DNA from: Candidatus Pedobacter colombiensis
GTDB taxonomy: Bacteria > Bacteroidota > Bacteroidia > Sphingobacteriales > Sphingobacteriaceae
Assembly: GCA_029202485.1 (NCBI GenBank)
Contig: CP119313.1
Location: 4,340,001-4,404,000, forward strand
Reading direction: 5' to 3'
DNA length: 64,000 nucleotides
The position numbers and the translations under genes are program-made. Below the pieces are notes generated by a model, which had not been told where the DNA came from, made no database searches, and saw nothing but the letters and a program-made list of their open reading frames with translations. Each line of letters starts with the position of its first letter. Position 1 is the stretch's first letter. Shown here piece by piece: positions 1-8,376 of this stretch.

Positions 1-95
1 ACGATTTTAAGGTTCATATTCAAATATTTAAAAATATTTTCTAAACCATGAAACCTTTCCGCTTCAGCTTTGTCTAATTGGTAGTTTTTTAGTCG

Positions 96-130
96 TCCCT
101 ATCCATGTTTGCCCGGATAGGGATTTCTTT
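96..130 (+). terminator. Rho-independent terminator
   Basis: A perfect 9-bp stem (TCCCTATCC at 96-104 with GGATAGGGA at 115-123) has a 10-nt loop and is followed by a T-rich run on the plus strand. It would end a plus-strand transcript that enters from outside the window. It also lies just past the stop codon of the minus-strand gene at 145, so it may serve both strands. Bases 1-95 hold no gene that I can see. Confidence 0.7.
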
Positions 131-144
131 TGTAAGCCAAACCG

Positions 145-549
145 TTAACCTTTGGTTTTATAAGGATAGAATATAAAATTAGCTCCTTCTGGCACGATCA
201 CAAATACGCACATAAAATCCTCTGGTTTTTTATAACTTCTCAAAAACAAAGCCTTTTTTTCGGGTGTAATGATGCCCTTTTCCACAAACTCCTCAAAAGT
301 TGAGGCTTGTATAGTCCATTCCGTACTCAATTCCTTCCTGTCCAAAATCACCTCCCCTATGCTTACGGTATGTTGATGGGCAACAAAAATGGGATTAGCA
401 GAAATCCCTTCAACAATAATTTCTATAGCTACTTCCTTCAAAGCATCAGCATATAAGTCAAGATCTTTTTCCAGACTTACAAGCGGACTTTTCTTCTGCT
501 CATCTTTGCCTCCTTCAGGCTGTTGTGGCATTAATTCTTCAATATCCAT
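145..549 (-). CDS. conserved hypothetical protein, 134 aa
   Basis: I do not recognise the family. The protein is acidic and small. It has no signal peptide or membrane segment, so it is probably cytoplasmic. The first 25 residues are polar and look disordered (rich in Q, E, K), followed by a mixed alpha/beta region ending in a basic YKTKG tail. The ATG lies 19 bases after the stop codon of rlmD on the same strand, so the two are probably co-transcribed and this gene is last in the unit. Nothing in the sequence shows a role in rRNA modification; the link is position only. Confidence 0.7.
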   Translation of the reverse strand: MDIEELMPQQPEGGKDEQKKSPLVSLEKDLDLYADALKEVAIEIIVEGISANPIFVAHQHTVSIGEVILDRKELSTEWTIQASTFEEFVEKGIITPEKKALFLRSYKKPEDFMCVFVIVPEGANFIFYPYKTKG

Positions 550-568
550 CTTTAAAAATCGTTTAGAC

Positions 569-2017
569 TTATTCCCCTCTAAATTTCAACAATACTACGT
601 TCTCTACATGTTGCGTATGTGGGAACATATCAACAGGCTTAATCCGCACAACTTCATATTTTTCCTTAAGCAGGCTCAAATCGCGTGCTTGTGTAGCAGC
701 ATTACAGCTTACATAAACAATTTTCTCTGCTTCCATCTCCAATAATCTTGCTACCACATCAGCGTGCATTCCCGCCCTTGGTGGATCTGTAATTACCACA
801 TCAGGTTTACCATGATCAGCAATAAATTCCCTCGTCAGGATATCTTTCATATCACCTGCATAGAAAATTGTGTTATCAATTCCGTTTAGTTCAGAATTAA
901 ACTTTGCATCCTCAATAGCTGTTGGTACATATTCAATTCCAACAACCTGCTTTACGCTACCTGCTACAAAATTAGCAATCGTACCGGCACCTGTGTAAAG
1001 GTCGTAAACCAACTCATTACCGGAAAATCCTGCAAATTCTTTAGTGATCTTATATAGTTCATGCGCCTGGACAGAATTGGTCTGATAAAAAGATTTTGCA
1101 CCGATTTTAAACTTTAAACCGTCCATATCTTCAAAAATATGGTCTCTGCCAGCATAAGTAATAACCTCCTGATCAAAGATGGTATCGTTTTTCTTCTGAT
1201 TTATAATATATAAAAGGGATGTAATCTCTGGAAAATTGCTTTTTAAATGTTCCATCAAGCCATCTATTTGCTCCTGTTCTGCATAAGCAAATACAACCAC
1301 TACCATAACTTCACCGGTTGAAGAGGTGCGGATAATCAGATTTCTCAGATTACCTTCATGATTGCGCAGGTCATAAAAAGTAAGGCCAGTCTTTAAAGCA
1401 TAATACCTAACCTCGTTTCTAATATCATTAGAAGGCTCAGCCTGTAAATAACAATGCTGAACATCAATTATTTTATCAAAACGAAGCGGAACATGAAAAC
1501 CTAACGCATTCATTTCCAAATCTGGATTAGGACTAGTTACATCCACGCCTTCCGGCCTTTCGGCCATATCTTCTTTATTTAACCAACGTTTATTGGAAAA
1601 GGTAAACTCCAGTTTATTCCTGTAGTATTTATTTTCGGCTGAACCTAGAATTGGTTCCATGCCGGTAGTATCTATTTTTGCCAGACGCTGCAATGCAGCT
1701 TCTACATTTTTATATTTAAACCTTAACTGAGCATCGTACTCCATATGCTGCCATTTACAGCCACCACAGGTACCAAAATACTGACAAAAGGGATCTGTTC
1801 TTAATTCAGATTTTTGATGAAGGGTCTCAATTACCGCTTCTGCTAAATTTTTCTTCTTTTTTACAATACGAACATCCGCAACATCGCCTGGCACAGCTTT
1901 TTCTACAAAAACAACCAGCTCATCGGCCTTGCCAACCCCTTTACCCTCTTCGGCAATATCAATAATACTTAAATTAGGAATGATGGTTATCGTTCCGGCT
2001 TTTCTATTTCTACTCAT
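569..2017 (-). CDS. rlmD: 23S rRNA (uracil-5-)-methyltransferase, RlmD/RumA type
   Basis: This is a SAM-dependent m5U methyltransferase of the TrmA/RlmC/RlmD family, 482 aa. An N-terminal TRAM domain spans about residues 8-65. A 4Fe-4S cluster site has Cys78, Cys84 and Cys87 (CX5CX2C) with a fourth Cys at 189. The SAM-binding part has YDLYTGAGT (about 338-346) and DPPRAGMH (411-418). The catalytic cysteine is Cys438 in YVSCNAAT. The length and the presence of TRAM and all four cysteines fit RlmD (U1939 of 23S rRNA) rather than TrmA, but RlmCD-type dual specificity cannot be excluded. A -7 box lies 8 bases upstream of the ATG, so the leader is very short. Confidence 0.93.
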   Translation of the reverse strand: MSRNRKAGTITIIPNLSIIDIAEEGKGVGKADELVVFVEKAVPGDVADVRIVKKKKNLAEAVIETLHQKSELRTDPFCQYFGTCGGCKWQHMEYDAQLRFKYKNVEAALQRLAKIDTTGMEPILGSAENKYYRNKLEFTFSNKRWLNKEDMAERPEGVDVTSPNPDLEMNALGFHVPLRFDKIIDVQHCYLQAEPSNDIRNEVRYYALKTGLTFYDLRNHEGNLRNLIIRTSSTGEVMVVVVFAYAEQEQIDGLMEHLKSNFPEITSLLYIINQKKNDTIFDQEVITYAGRDHIFEDMDGLKFKIGAKSFYQTNSVQAHELYKITKEFAGFSGNELVYDLYTGAGTIANFVAGSVKQVVGIEYVPTAIEDAKFNSELNGIDNTIFYAGDMKDILTREFIADHGKPDVVITDPPRAGMHADVVARLLEMEAEKIVYVSCNAATQARDLSLLKEKYEVVRIKPVDMFPHTQHVENVVLLKFRGE

Positions 2018-2024
2018 TATGCCG

Positions 2025-2032
2025 CAAATTTA
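2025..2032 (-). promoter_or_regulatory. candidate -7 box of rlmD
   Basis: On the minus strand this reads TAAATTTG, a full match to the Bacteroidota -7 consensus TAnnTTTG. It ends 8 bases before the ATG at 2017, which would put transcription start within a few bases of the start codon. No clear -33 TTTG was found at the expected distance. Confidence 0.4.
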
Positions 2033-2112
2033 CAGGTTTTTTTTCAGACATACAGCTATCCCACGGACATTTTGGAATGCCTGCTATAGAAAGGAATAAC
2101 GCATAACGTCGT

Positions 2113-2688
2113 TTACAAAGCTGCTTTAACTAAAAAGGGAAGAAGTTCTTTCTGAAAACTAACAAAGTTTTTGCGGACATCAGAATCGCTAACAGAAGTA
2201 AAGGCAAAAGAAAATACTATATTTTTACTGGCTTTCAATAAAAATGCAAGTCCCTCCCTGCGGGATGGATGATTTTTAAAATGGTCAAGCTCAAGATAAG
2301 CAGATAGCAATAGCGATTCTAACTGATCAGACAAATGCTTTAAAAACTCCTGAGAATTGGCATTCTCCCGCACAAAATCCCATCCAATAAACTCATTACA
2401 AACAGTATAAGTTAATCTACAGGTTTTCATCACCAGAGCTTTTAGATGCTCTTCCTCATCAGCAAACTGAGCTTTATTTTTTAATATTTCGTGCAGGTTT
2501 AAATCCAGATAATCCATTAAAATGGCATCCAGAATCTGCTCCTTGCTCTCAAAATACTTATATATCGTAGCTTTGGCTATACGCGCTTTTCTTGCTATTT
2601 CATTAACACTTGTTTTATGATAACCGTATTTTCTAAATAACTCCTTAGCAGCTCTAACTATGCTCTCTTTTATTTTCTCTGGTTCCAT
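2113..2688 (-). CDS. TetR/AcrR family transcriptional regulator
   Basis: This is a 191-aa TetR-type repressor. Residues about 8-55 form the DNA-binding region: an amphipathic first helix (IVRAAKELFRKYG), then the helix-turn-helix VNEIARKARIAKATIYKYF and the KEQIL helix that follows it in this family. The remaining 135 residues are the helical ligand and dimer domain, whose ligand cannot be read from sequence. Its ATG overlaps the stop codon of the lipoprotein gene by one base (TAATG), so translation is probably coupled. It is the third gene of the pheS unit. No efflux pump or other obvious target lies beside it. Confidence 0.9.
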   Translation of the reverse strand: MEPEKIKESIVRAAKELFRKYGYHKTSVNEIARKARIAKATIYKYFESKEQILDAILMDYLDLNLHEILKNKAQFADEEEHLKALVMKTCRLTYTVCNEFIGWDFVRENANSQEFLKHLSDQLESLLLSAYLELDHFKNHPSRREGLAFLLKASKNIVFSFAFTSVSDSDVRKNFVSFQKELLPFLVKAAL

Positions 2689-3101
2689 TAATTGGTTACG
2701 TGTAATGTAATTCCTGCTATAACTGTATTATACTTTTTCAGTGACAACTCTGCTGGTGCTTTTGCCGGACTTCCGTCTTCCAAAAGATATTTCGCTCCCG
2801 AGCATTTGTCTGTAACCGTAAAACTTGGTTCATCTAACGTTACAGCACATTTTTTTTCAGGATTAACTGTACTGCACCTATCATAAGCCACATACCCTCC
2901 ATTAAGCGTCCGGTATATCACAATACCTGCAACGCCATAATTATCGAAAGCAACGGCTCCACCAGGACTACTTAACCTAATCAATCTTGGATCACTTAAG
3001 GGAAAACTAAGATTAACCGGTACATTAGGAATCACCAGACTTTGTTTACCACATCCGGTCAATACCAAAGCTAACAATAGTATACCGGGAATGCTCCTCA
3101 T
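2688..3101 (-). CDS. lipoprotein with degenerate Rieske-like fold
   Basis: The 137-aa product has a signal peptide with lipobox LTGC, lipid Cys17, so it is a predicted lipoprotein. Residues 70-125 follow the spacing of a Rieske 2Fe-2S domain: a first Cys at 76, a second loop around Cys100, then a glycine-rich turn and the APAELSLKKY stretch that resembles the GPAxxxLxxY end of Rieske proteins. The two histidine ligands are absent: C-S-T at 76-78 instead of C-x-H, and C-S-G-A at 100-103 instead of C-x-x-H. A cluster is therefore unlikely, and Cys76, Cys85 and Cys100 could instead form disulphides. The gene is joined to pheS upstream and the TetR gene downstream by TAATG overlaps. Function unknown. 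Confidence 0.75.
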   Translation of the reverse strand: MRSIPGILLLALVLTGCGKQSLVIPNVPVNLSFPLSDPRLIRLSSPGGAVAFDNYGVAGIVIYRTLNGGYVAYDRCSTVNPEKKCAVTLDEPSFTVTDKCSGAKYLLEDGSPAKAPAELSLKKYNTVIAGITLHVTN

Positions 3102-4138
3102 TATATCAATGAAGTTTTATATTGTTTTAAAAATCTTGCATCATTCTCAGAGAACAAACGCAAATCTTTTATTTCAAATTTTAAATTTGCAATACGCTCA
3201 ATTCCCATTCCAAATGCAAATCCGCTATATTTCTTGCTGTCGATGTTACAGTTTTCCAAAACGTTTGGATCAACCATACCACAACCTAAAATCTCTACCC
3301 AACCACTGTATTTGCACATCTGACAACCAGCACCTTTACATATTGTACAAGAAATGTCCATTTCTGCAGATGGCTCTGTAAATGGAAAATAAGATGGGCG
3401 GAAACGCACTTTTGTACCTTCGCCATACAACTCCTGCACAAAATAAAATAAGGTTTGCTTTAAGTCTGCAAAAGATACATTTTCATCCACATACAAACCC
3501 TCTACCTGGTGAAAAAAGCAATGTGCCCTTGCAGAAATTGCTTCATTCCGGTATACACGTCCCGGCATAATTGCTCTGAACGGTGGTTTCCCAGACTCCA
3601 TCATTCTCACTTGTACGGAGGATGTATGTGTACGCAATGCGATATCACCTTTTTCTCCACCTTTTTTAATGAAGAAGGTATCCTGCATATCACGTGCCGG
3701 ATGTTCTTCAGGAAAATTCAATGCAGAGAAGTTATGCCAGTCATCTTCAATTTCCGGCCCCTCGGCAACCACAAAACCAAGTTTATTAAAAATCTCAATG
3801 ATCTCTCTTCGTACCAAAGCCAAAGGATGGCGGGAACCAACTTCAAACCCTTCACCAGGAAGCGTTAAGTCCATACCTGACTCTTTTGAAGTATCAGCTA
3901 CCTCTGTCTGATCTTTAAGCGTTTGATATTTGGCCTCTGCCAATTGCTTAAACTCATTTAAAACCTTACCCAGAGTTCTTTTCTCTTCAGGTGAAACAGC
4001 TTTAAACTCATCAAAAATATCTTTGATGATTCCTTTGGTACCCAGGAATTTTATGCGGAATTGTTCTAATTCATCAGCATTATCCGTAGAAAAAGCATTA
4101 ATTTCCTCGGTGTATTGTGTTATCTTATCTTGTAACAT
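3101..4138 (-). CDS. pheS: phenylalanine--tRNA ligase alpha subunit
   Basis: This is the catalytic alpha chain of the class II (alpha-beta)2 phenylalanyl-tRNA synthetase, cytoplasmic, 345 aa, the normal length. Residues 1-90 form the N-terminal tRNA-binding coiled coil. The catalytic core follows with class II signatures: GRVYRNE (motif 2 region), FHQVEGLYVD, and the motif 3 stretch FGMGIERIANL near residue 315. The cysteines in SCTICKGAGCQMC are common in Bacteroidota and Firmicutes PheS. pheT is not adjacent. The stop codon overlaps the ATG of the lipoprotein gene (TAATG). A -7 box ends six bases upstream of the ATG, which suggests a leaderless or nearly leaderless message. Confidence 0.97.
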   Translation of the reverse strand: MLQDKITQYTEEINAFSTDNADELEQFRIKFLGTKGIIKDIFDEFKAVSPEEKRTLGKVLNEFKQLAEAKYQTLKDQTEVADTSKESGMDLTLPGEGFEVGSRHPLALVRREIIEIFNKLGFVVAEGPEIEDDWHNFSALNFPEEHPARDMQDTFFIKKGGEKGDIALRTHTSSVQVRMMESGKPPFRAIMPGRVYRNEAISARAHCFFHQVEGLYVDENVSFADLKQTLFYFVQELYGEGTKVRFRPSYFPFTEPSAEMDISCTICKGAGCQMCKYSGWVEILGCGMVDPNVLENCNIDSKKYSGFAFGMGIERIANLKFEIKDLRLFSENDARFLKQYKTSLI

Positions 4139-4143
4139 GGGGT

Positions 4144-4151
4144 CAAATATA
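4144..4151 (-). promoter_or_regulatory. candidate -7 box of pheS
   Basis: The minus strand reads TATATTTG, a full TAnnTTTG match, only 5 bases from the pheS ATG at 4138. If used, transcription would start at or next to the start codon. No good -33 element is visible. Confidence 0.35.
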
Positions 4152-4240
4152 CAGCAATTTCTATAATATTTTTATAAACACCGGGTCCAAAATCAACTTG
4201 TAAGATGTTACAAGCGGGAAAATGAACCCGGTCTTACAAT

Positions 4241-5428
4241 TTATATCACACCCAATGCTTTACCTACCTTCGTAAATGCAGCAATTGCTTTATCTAAATG
4301 ATGTAACTCGTGCGCAGCAGATAGCTGAACGCGGATTCTTGCTTTACCTTGTCCAACTACAGGATAGTAAAAACCAATCACATAAATCCCTTCTTCCAAC
4401 ATCTTTGCAGCAAATTCCTGTGCCAGTTTAGCATCATACAACATCACGGGTACAATAGGATGCACACCTGGTTTAATATCAAAACCTGCATCAGTCATTT
4501 TTTCGCGGAAATACCTGGTGTTAGATTCCAGTTTATCTCTTAAATCTGTCGTTTCACTTAGCAAATCCAATACTGCCACTGAAGCACCAGCGATAGCTGG
4601 AGCCAATGTGTTGGAGAATAAATATGGACGAGAACGCTGACGTAACATATCAATAATTTCTTTTTTACCGGATGTAAAACCACCTGAAGCACCACCAAGG
4701 GCCTTACCCAAGGTACCGGTTATAATGTCAACACGGTCCATTACATTAAAATACTCATGCGTCCCACGGCCTGTTTTTCCGATAAACCCGGTACAGTGCG
4801 ACTCATCGATCATCACTAATGCCTCGTATTTATCGGCAAGGTCACAGATTTGATCTAATGGAGCCACTACTCCATCCATAGAAAATGCGCCATCCGTAAC
4901 AATAATTCGGTGTCTACAATCTTTAGCAGCAATCAATTGTTGCTCCAGATCAACCATATCTGCATTTTTATACCTAAAACGTTTTGCTTTACACAAACGA
5001 ACGCCATCAATAATTGAAGCATGGTTCAATTCATCGGATATAATTGCATCCTGATCGTTAAATAAAGGCTCAAAAACACCTCCATTTGCATCAAATGCAG
5101 CAGCATATAAAATGGTATCTTCTGTACCTAAAAATTTAGAGATCTTTTCTTCCAGTTCTTTATGTACATCCTGAGTACCACAAATAAAGCGAACGGATGA
5201 CATTCCATAACCATATTTATCGATTGCTTTTTTAGCTGCATCAATAACACGTGGATCAGAGGATAGGCCAAGGTAATTATTTGCACAAAAGTTAACGACT
5301 TCCTGCCCTGTACTTATCTTTATATCAGCACCCTGCGGCGTAATAATGATACGCTCACGTTTAAATAAACCATCTTTTTCTATTTGATCTAGTTCCTGCT
5401 GAAGAACCGGCTGTAATGTTTTATACAT
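4241..5428 (-). CDS. kbl: glycine C-acetyltransferase (2-amino-3-ketobutyrate CoA ligase)
   Basis: This PLP enzyme cleaves 2-amino-3-ketobutyrate with CoA to glycine and acetyl-CoA, the second step of threonine breakdown. The 395-aa product has the alpha-oxoamine synthase fold. Asp208 in DESHCTG binds the PLP ring nitrogen, and Lys242 in TGTLGKALGG forms the Schiff base. I start at the ATG at 5428 (MYKTLQPV) rather than at 5485, because the family begins there and a TAACTTTG -7 box at 5449-5456 lies inside the longer reading. The partner dehydrogenase is the SDR-type tdh at 31385-32329, not adjacent. The related 8-amino-7-oxononanoate synthase is less likely, given the close match to Kbl motifs and no biotin genes nearby. 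Confidence 0.93.
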   Translation of the reverse strand: MYKTLQPVLQQELDQIEKDGLFKRERIIITPQGADIKISTGQEVVNFCANNYLGLSSDPRVIDAAKKAIDKYGYGMSSVRFICGTQDVHKELEEKISKFLGTEDTILYAAAFDANGGVFEPLFNDQDAIISDELNHASIIDGVRLCKAKRFRYKNADMVDLEQQLIAAKDCRHRIIVTDGAFSMDGVVAPLDQICDLADKYEALVMIDESHCTGFIGKTGRGTHEYFNVMDRVDIITGTLGKALGGASGGFTSGKKEIIDMLRQRSRPYLFSNTLAPAIAGASVAVLDLLSETTDLRDKLESNTRYFREKMTDAGFDIKPGVHPIVPVMLYDAKLAQEFAAKMLEEGIYVIGFYYPVVGQGKARIRVQLSAAHELHHLDKAIAAFTKVGKALGVI

Positions 5429-5448
5429 AATAATAAGTGTTATACTGC

Positions 5449-5456
5449 CAAAGTTA
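5449..5456 (-). promoter_or_regulatory. candidate -7 box of kbl
   Basis: The minus strand reads TAACTTTG, matching TAnnTTTG, 20 bases upstream of the chosen ATG at 5428. The implied leader is about 15 bases. This supports the shorter start of kbl. A CAAA (minus-strand TTTG) lies at 5483-5486, slightly too far for the usual -33 spacing. Confidence 0.4.
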
Positions 5457-5497
5457 TGCAATTCCCCTGTTCGGGTGGTAACCAAAATCAGGTATAT

Positions 5498-8092
5498 TTA
5501 GAAATCTACGTGTATCCTTGCCCTGATTCCCCATTTAGAAACATGTGGTTGATAAAGATAAGTAAAGCGCCTAACATAGTCAACCCGCAGCAACTTGAAA
5601 ATATTTGAAAGGCCTACACTACCCTCGACATAAGGAGTTTTGTCCAATCCAAATGAAGTCTGAACACCATCCTTATCTGTAGCAAAACGATAAAGATCAG
5701 GATCATTTTCGGGTCTGTTTTTTGGTGAAATCCCACCGTAAAGTACCTTCGCGGAGAACACTTCACGAAGTTTTAGCTTTTTAATCAGCGGCACTTTGTT
5801 TAAGATTAAGCCATTGAGAGAATGATCAATATTGATACTGGCATATCTATCGCTCATAAACTCCATAAAGTTCATTAAATTATAGGATTGAATCTGATAG
5901 GCATAGGTTTGATTGGCCTTATGAATATCTAAGAGCGGGAACGGGACTTTACCCAATATCATTCCACCTTCAACAATCACATCAGAATAACCAAAAGGAG
6001 CCACATATACCCTTTTAAAGACATTCAATAATAGATTTTGGTAGGTATAGTCTCCATTTAAAAAATCCTTGAATGCGGCCGAAGCTCTAAATGTAAAAAC
6101 CGGATATCCATTCTTTATAGGACGACGAAAGCGTTTTCCCTGGTAAAATTGCTCTTTAGGGGCCCATCTAAGTTCAGAGGTAAATTCAGATACCTGAAGA
6201 CGATGTACAAGTGGAGCTCCTGAAGCCGGTTGAAAGATCAATCCACCAGCTGGAGTAAATTCCTGATTACGAAAGCCGACCCGATAAGACAGGTGATTTT
6301 CCATTTCCCGGAGGTATTCTCCTGACCATTTCCGATTGTATAAACGTTTATCATCAACCCCTCTTTTAAATGAAAGCAAGAAATTATCCTCTTCCAGGAA
6401 ACTAAAGTCCTGTCCCGGAATTTGGGTTTCATAACTACTCCTTATTGCAATCGAATTTATTGGAAACCTAAGCACACCTTCGGGTTTAAAGGAATAAATA
6501 ACCCCTACAGAATGCTTCCACTCTTTATCTTTAGTACCATAAGCGACTCCCGCATCCAATACCACTTTATCGCTAAAATCTTCATTTGTTCTTCCACTTA
6601 GACGTAGTCTGGTTCCCTCAACATTGTTAAAGCTATAAAAAGAGGTTACCGGCCCAATATCAATAGGCCCGGTCTTGTGAAAACCGGTAATTACCAAAGC
6701 AGAAATCCCCATAAATCGCTTGAACTTTGGCGATTCTTTCAGGCTATCAATATTTTTATAAGCATTTAACTCCAGAGCAGACAATGCCAGTGGGCGTTTA
6801 AAAGTATCCAAACTTTTCTTTCTTACAGAGAGTTCCTTAGCAGAAGGAAAAACTACCCCCTCATTACCAATTCTATAATTGGAAGTTGCGAGTGTTCGCA
6901 CACCAAAAATACTGTGCTTCCCCTTAAACAACCCCAAATCCATAGCGGTAGTACTTTTAGTAATATAATATTGCCCCTTTTTATCTCTTGTATACTCAAC
7001 GCTGGCCTGAAAATCATTTACCCAGTTGAGATTAATAGCTTTATTCAGATAAAATGTTGCACTGCTTACCGCATAATTGCCATCAAGAGGAATTAGCATT
7101 TCACCCATAAAAAGCTGATCCTGTTTATTTCTCGGACTAAATGCGAGGCGCACAACATAAGGCTTTACATTTTTAATTGTGTCTGTAATGAAATACTTAT
7201 AAAATTCAGGAGCTAAGGACGAAATCGGACTTAGAAAACGTTGACTTCCAAGGGCAATATCATGGTCATAAATATCTACATGTTGATAGACCCGGTTTAG
7301 GTATTCATCAATTCCATCCTCATCAAATCCCTGATCAATTCTGGATTGCTTTTCGTCCAGTACCAAAGACTTATCATTTAAATGATCTTTAGTTTCCTGG
7401 CACATAGATAGCCTTTCGCGCATAAACAATGGGATTAATGCTCTTCCTGGAATTCTAACTGTATCGGCGGTTTTAAGCAAAAATGGAAATTTTCGCAAAA
7501 AAGAAGACGTTGAAATCTCTGCAACTCCCATATTCAGAGACATGTTTAATTTTTCGTACTGATTAAAAACCACAGTACTATCCTGCTTATTTCGGTTTTT
7601 ATCTCTATTGGCAATTACATTTCGAATCAAATCAACGGCTTCATTATTCTTATTGTGATATTTTGTTTTTTTAGACGCAACAATACTTACCCCATCAAGA
7701 TTGTTGCTACTTTCCTCCAGTTCAATATTTATGGAAGGAACTTCTTTCGCTGACAATGAATAATGGAGTTTCTTATAACCTATAGCAGAGAAACTAAGTC
7801 CTTTTATTGTTTTACTTGTATGAATGTGGAAATTTCCGTCTTTATCGGAAACTGTTCCGCCACTAGCACCTGAAAATGAAATGGTAACAGCTGGAATAGG
7901 TTGTTTGGTATGTTTATCCTTAACCAAACCTTTAATAGTGGTTTGACCAAAAGAAGGCATTGAAAACAGGAGTATCAACAAGCTGCCACCAGATAATAAT
8001 TTACTGGAAAACTGCAAAGAAAAAAGGTGTAAGGGGTTAAAACTAATGAGATGAACTGCAATACGACAAAAAGCCACAACGTGAAAAAACAT
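5498..8092 (-). CDS. DUF5686 outer-membrane beta-barrel with carboxypeptidase-regulatory-like domain
   Basis: The 864-aa protein has a hydrophobic N-terminal segment ending in SMPSFGQ, a likely signal cleavage site near residue 50. A CarboxypepD_reg-like beta-sandwich follows (about 53-130). The rest is the DUF5686 region (NKNNEAVDLIRNVI and QYEKLNMSL stretches), with alternating aromatic strands up to a terminal VDF, typical of an outer-membrane barrel. The family is common in Bacteroidota and its substrate is unknown. The signal peptide is unusually long from the ATG at 8092; a downstream non-ATG start is possible. It is divergent from a paralogue at 8377. Confidence 0.85.
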   Translation of the reverse strand: MFFHVVAFCRIAVHLISFNPLHLFSLQFSSKLLSGGSLLILLFSMPSFGQTTIKGLVKDKHTKQPIPAVTISFSGASGGTVSDKDGNFHIHTSKTIKGLSFSAIGYKKLHYSLSAKEVPSINIELEESSNNLDGVSIVASKKTKYHNKNNEAVDLIRNVIANRDKNRNKQDSTVVFNQYEKLNMSLNMGVAEISTSSFLRKFPFLLKTADTVRIPGRALIPLFMRERLSMCQETKDHLNDKSLVLDEKQSRIDQGFDEDGIDEYLNRVYQHVDIYDHDIALGSQRFLSPISSLAPEFYKYFITDTIKNVKPYVVRLAFSPRNKQDQLFMGEMLIPLDGNYAVSSATFYLNKAINLNWVNDFQASVEYTRDKKGQYYITKSTTAMDLGLFKGKHSIFGVRTLATSNYRIGNEGVVFPSAKELSVRKKSLDTFKRPLALSALELNAYKNIDSLKESPKFKRFMGISALVITGFHKTGPIDIGPVTSFYSFNNVEGTRLRLSGRTNEDFSDKVVLDAGVAYGTKDKEWKHSVGVIYSFKPEGVLRFPINSIAIRSSYETQIPGQDFSFLEEDNFLLSFKRGVDDKRLYNRKWSGEYLREMENHLSYRVGFRNQEFTPAGGLIFQPASGAPLVHRLQVSEFTSELRWAPKEQFYQGKRFRRPIKNGYPVFTFRASAAFKDFLNGDYTYQNLLLNVFKRVYVAPFGYSDVIVEGGMILGKVPFPLLDIHKANQTYAYQIQSYNLMNFMEFMSDRYASINIDHSLNGLILNKVPLIKKLKLREVFSAKVLYGGISPKNRPENDPDLYRFATDKDGVQTSFGLDKTPYVEGSVGLSNIFKLLRVDYVRRFTYLYQPHVSKWGIRARIHVDF

Positions 8093-8172
8093 AGAATTTT
8101 AATATATAAACCTTAATCTGTAATACCTTTGTTGTTATATCAGTAAATACAATTGAACTTATTGGATAATTT

Positions 8173-8180
8173 TCAAAGAT
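8173..8180 (-). promoter_or_regulatory. candidate -7 box in the divergent DUF5686 intergenic region
   Basis: The 8093-8376 spacer separates two divergent DUF5686 genes. On the minus strand TATCTTTG at 8173-8180 matches TAnnTTTG and would give a leader of about 70 bases for the gene at 8092. No -33 TTTG is evident. For the plus-strand gene only a one-mismatch box (CATATTTG at 8292-8299) is seen. No other feature is visible in this spacer. Confidence 0.3.
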
Positions 8181-8376
8181 AAGTACGTTTTTTCATTTCT
8201 TCGGAAGAAGTCTGAGGAAATCCTTAAGATTAAAAAGTTGCCCATTAACAAATTAAAACAAAGCACACTGGTAAGCGTTGTAAATTATAATCATATTTGA
8301 TTATTCAAAACAAGCAGTTAAACCACTAATCATTGCTACTATTTTTAGTCTAGGAATAATGATTTAAACCCCATTG

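Noticed and set aside
389..745. Plus-strand open frame of 118 codons over the start of rlmD and the 134-aa gene
   Set aside because: It is antisense to two well-supported genes, has no family features and shows no ribosome-binding site.
5429..5485. Longer kbl start at 5485
   Set aside because: The extra 19 residues are not family-like and the -7 box lies inside them; the ATG at 5428 fits both family and promoter.
8292..8299. CATATTTG as a -7 box of the plus-strand DUF5686 gene
   Set aside because: It has a mismatch at the first position and no -33 element at a suitable distance; I do not list it as a promoter.
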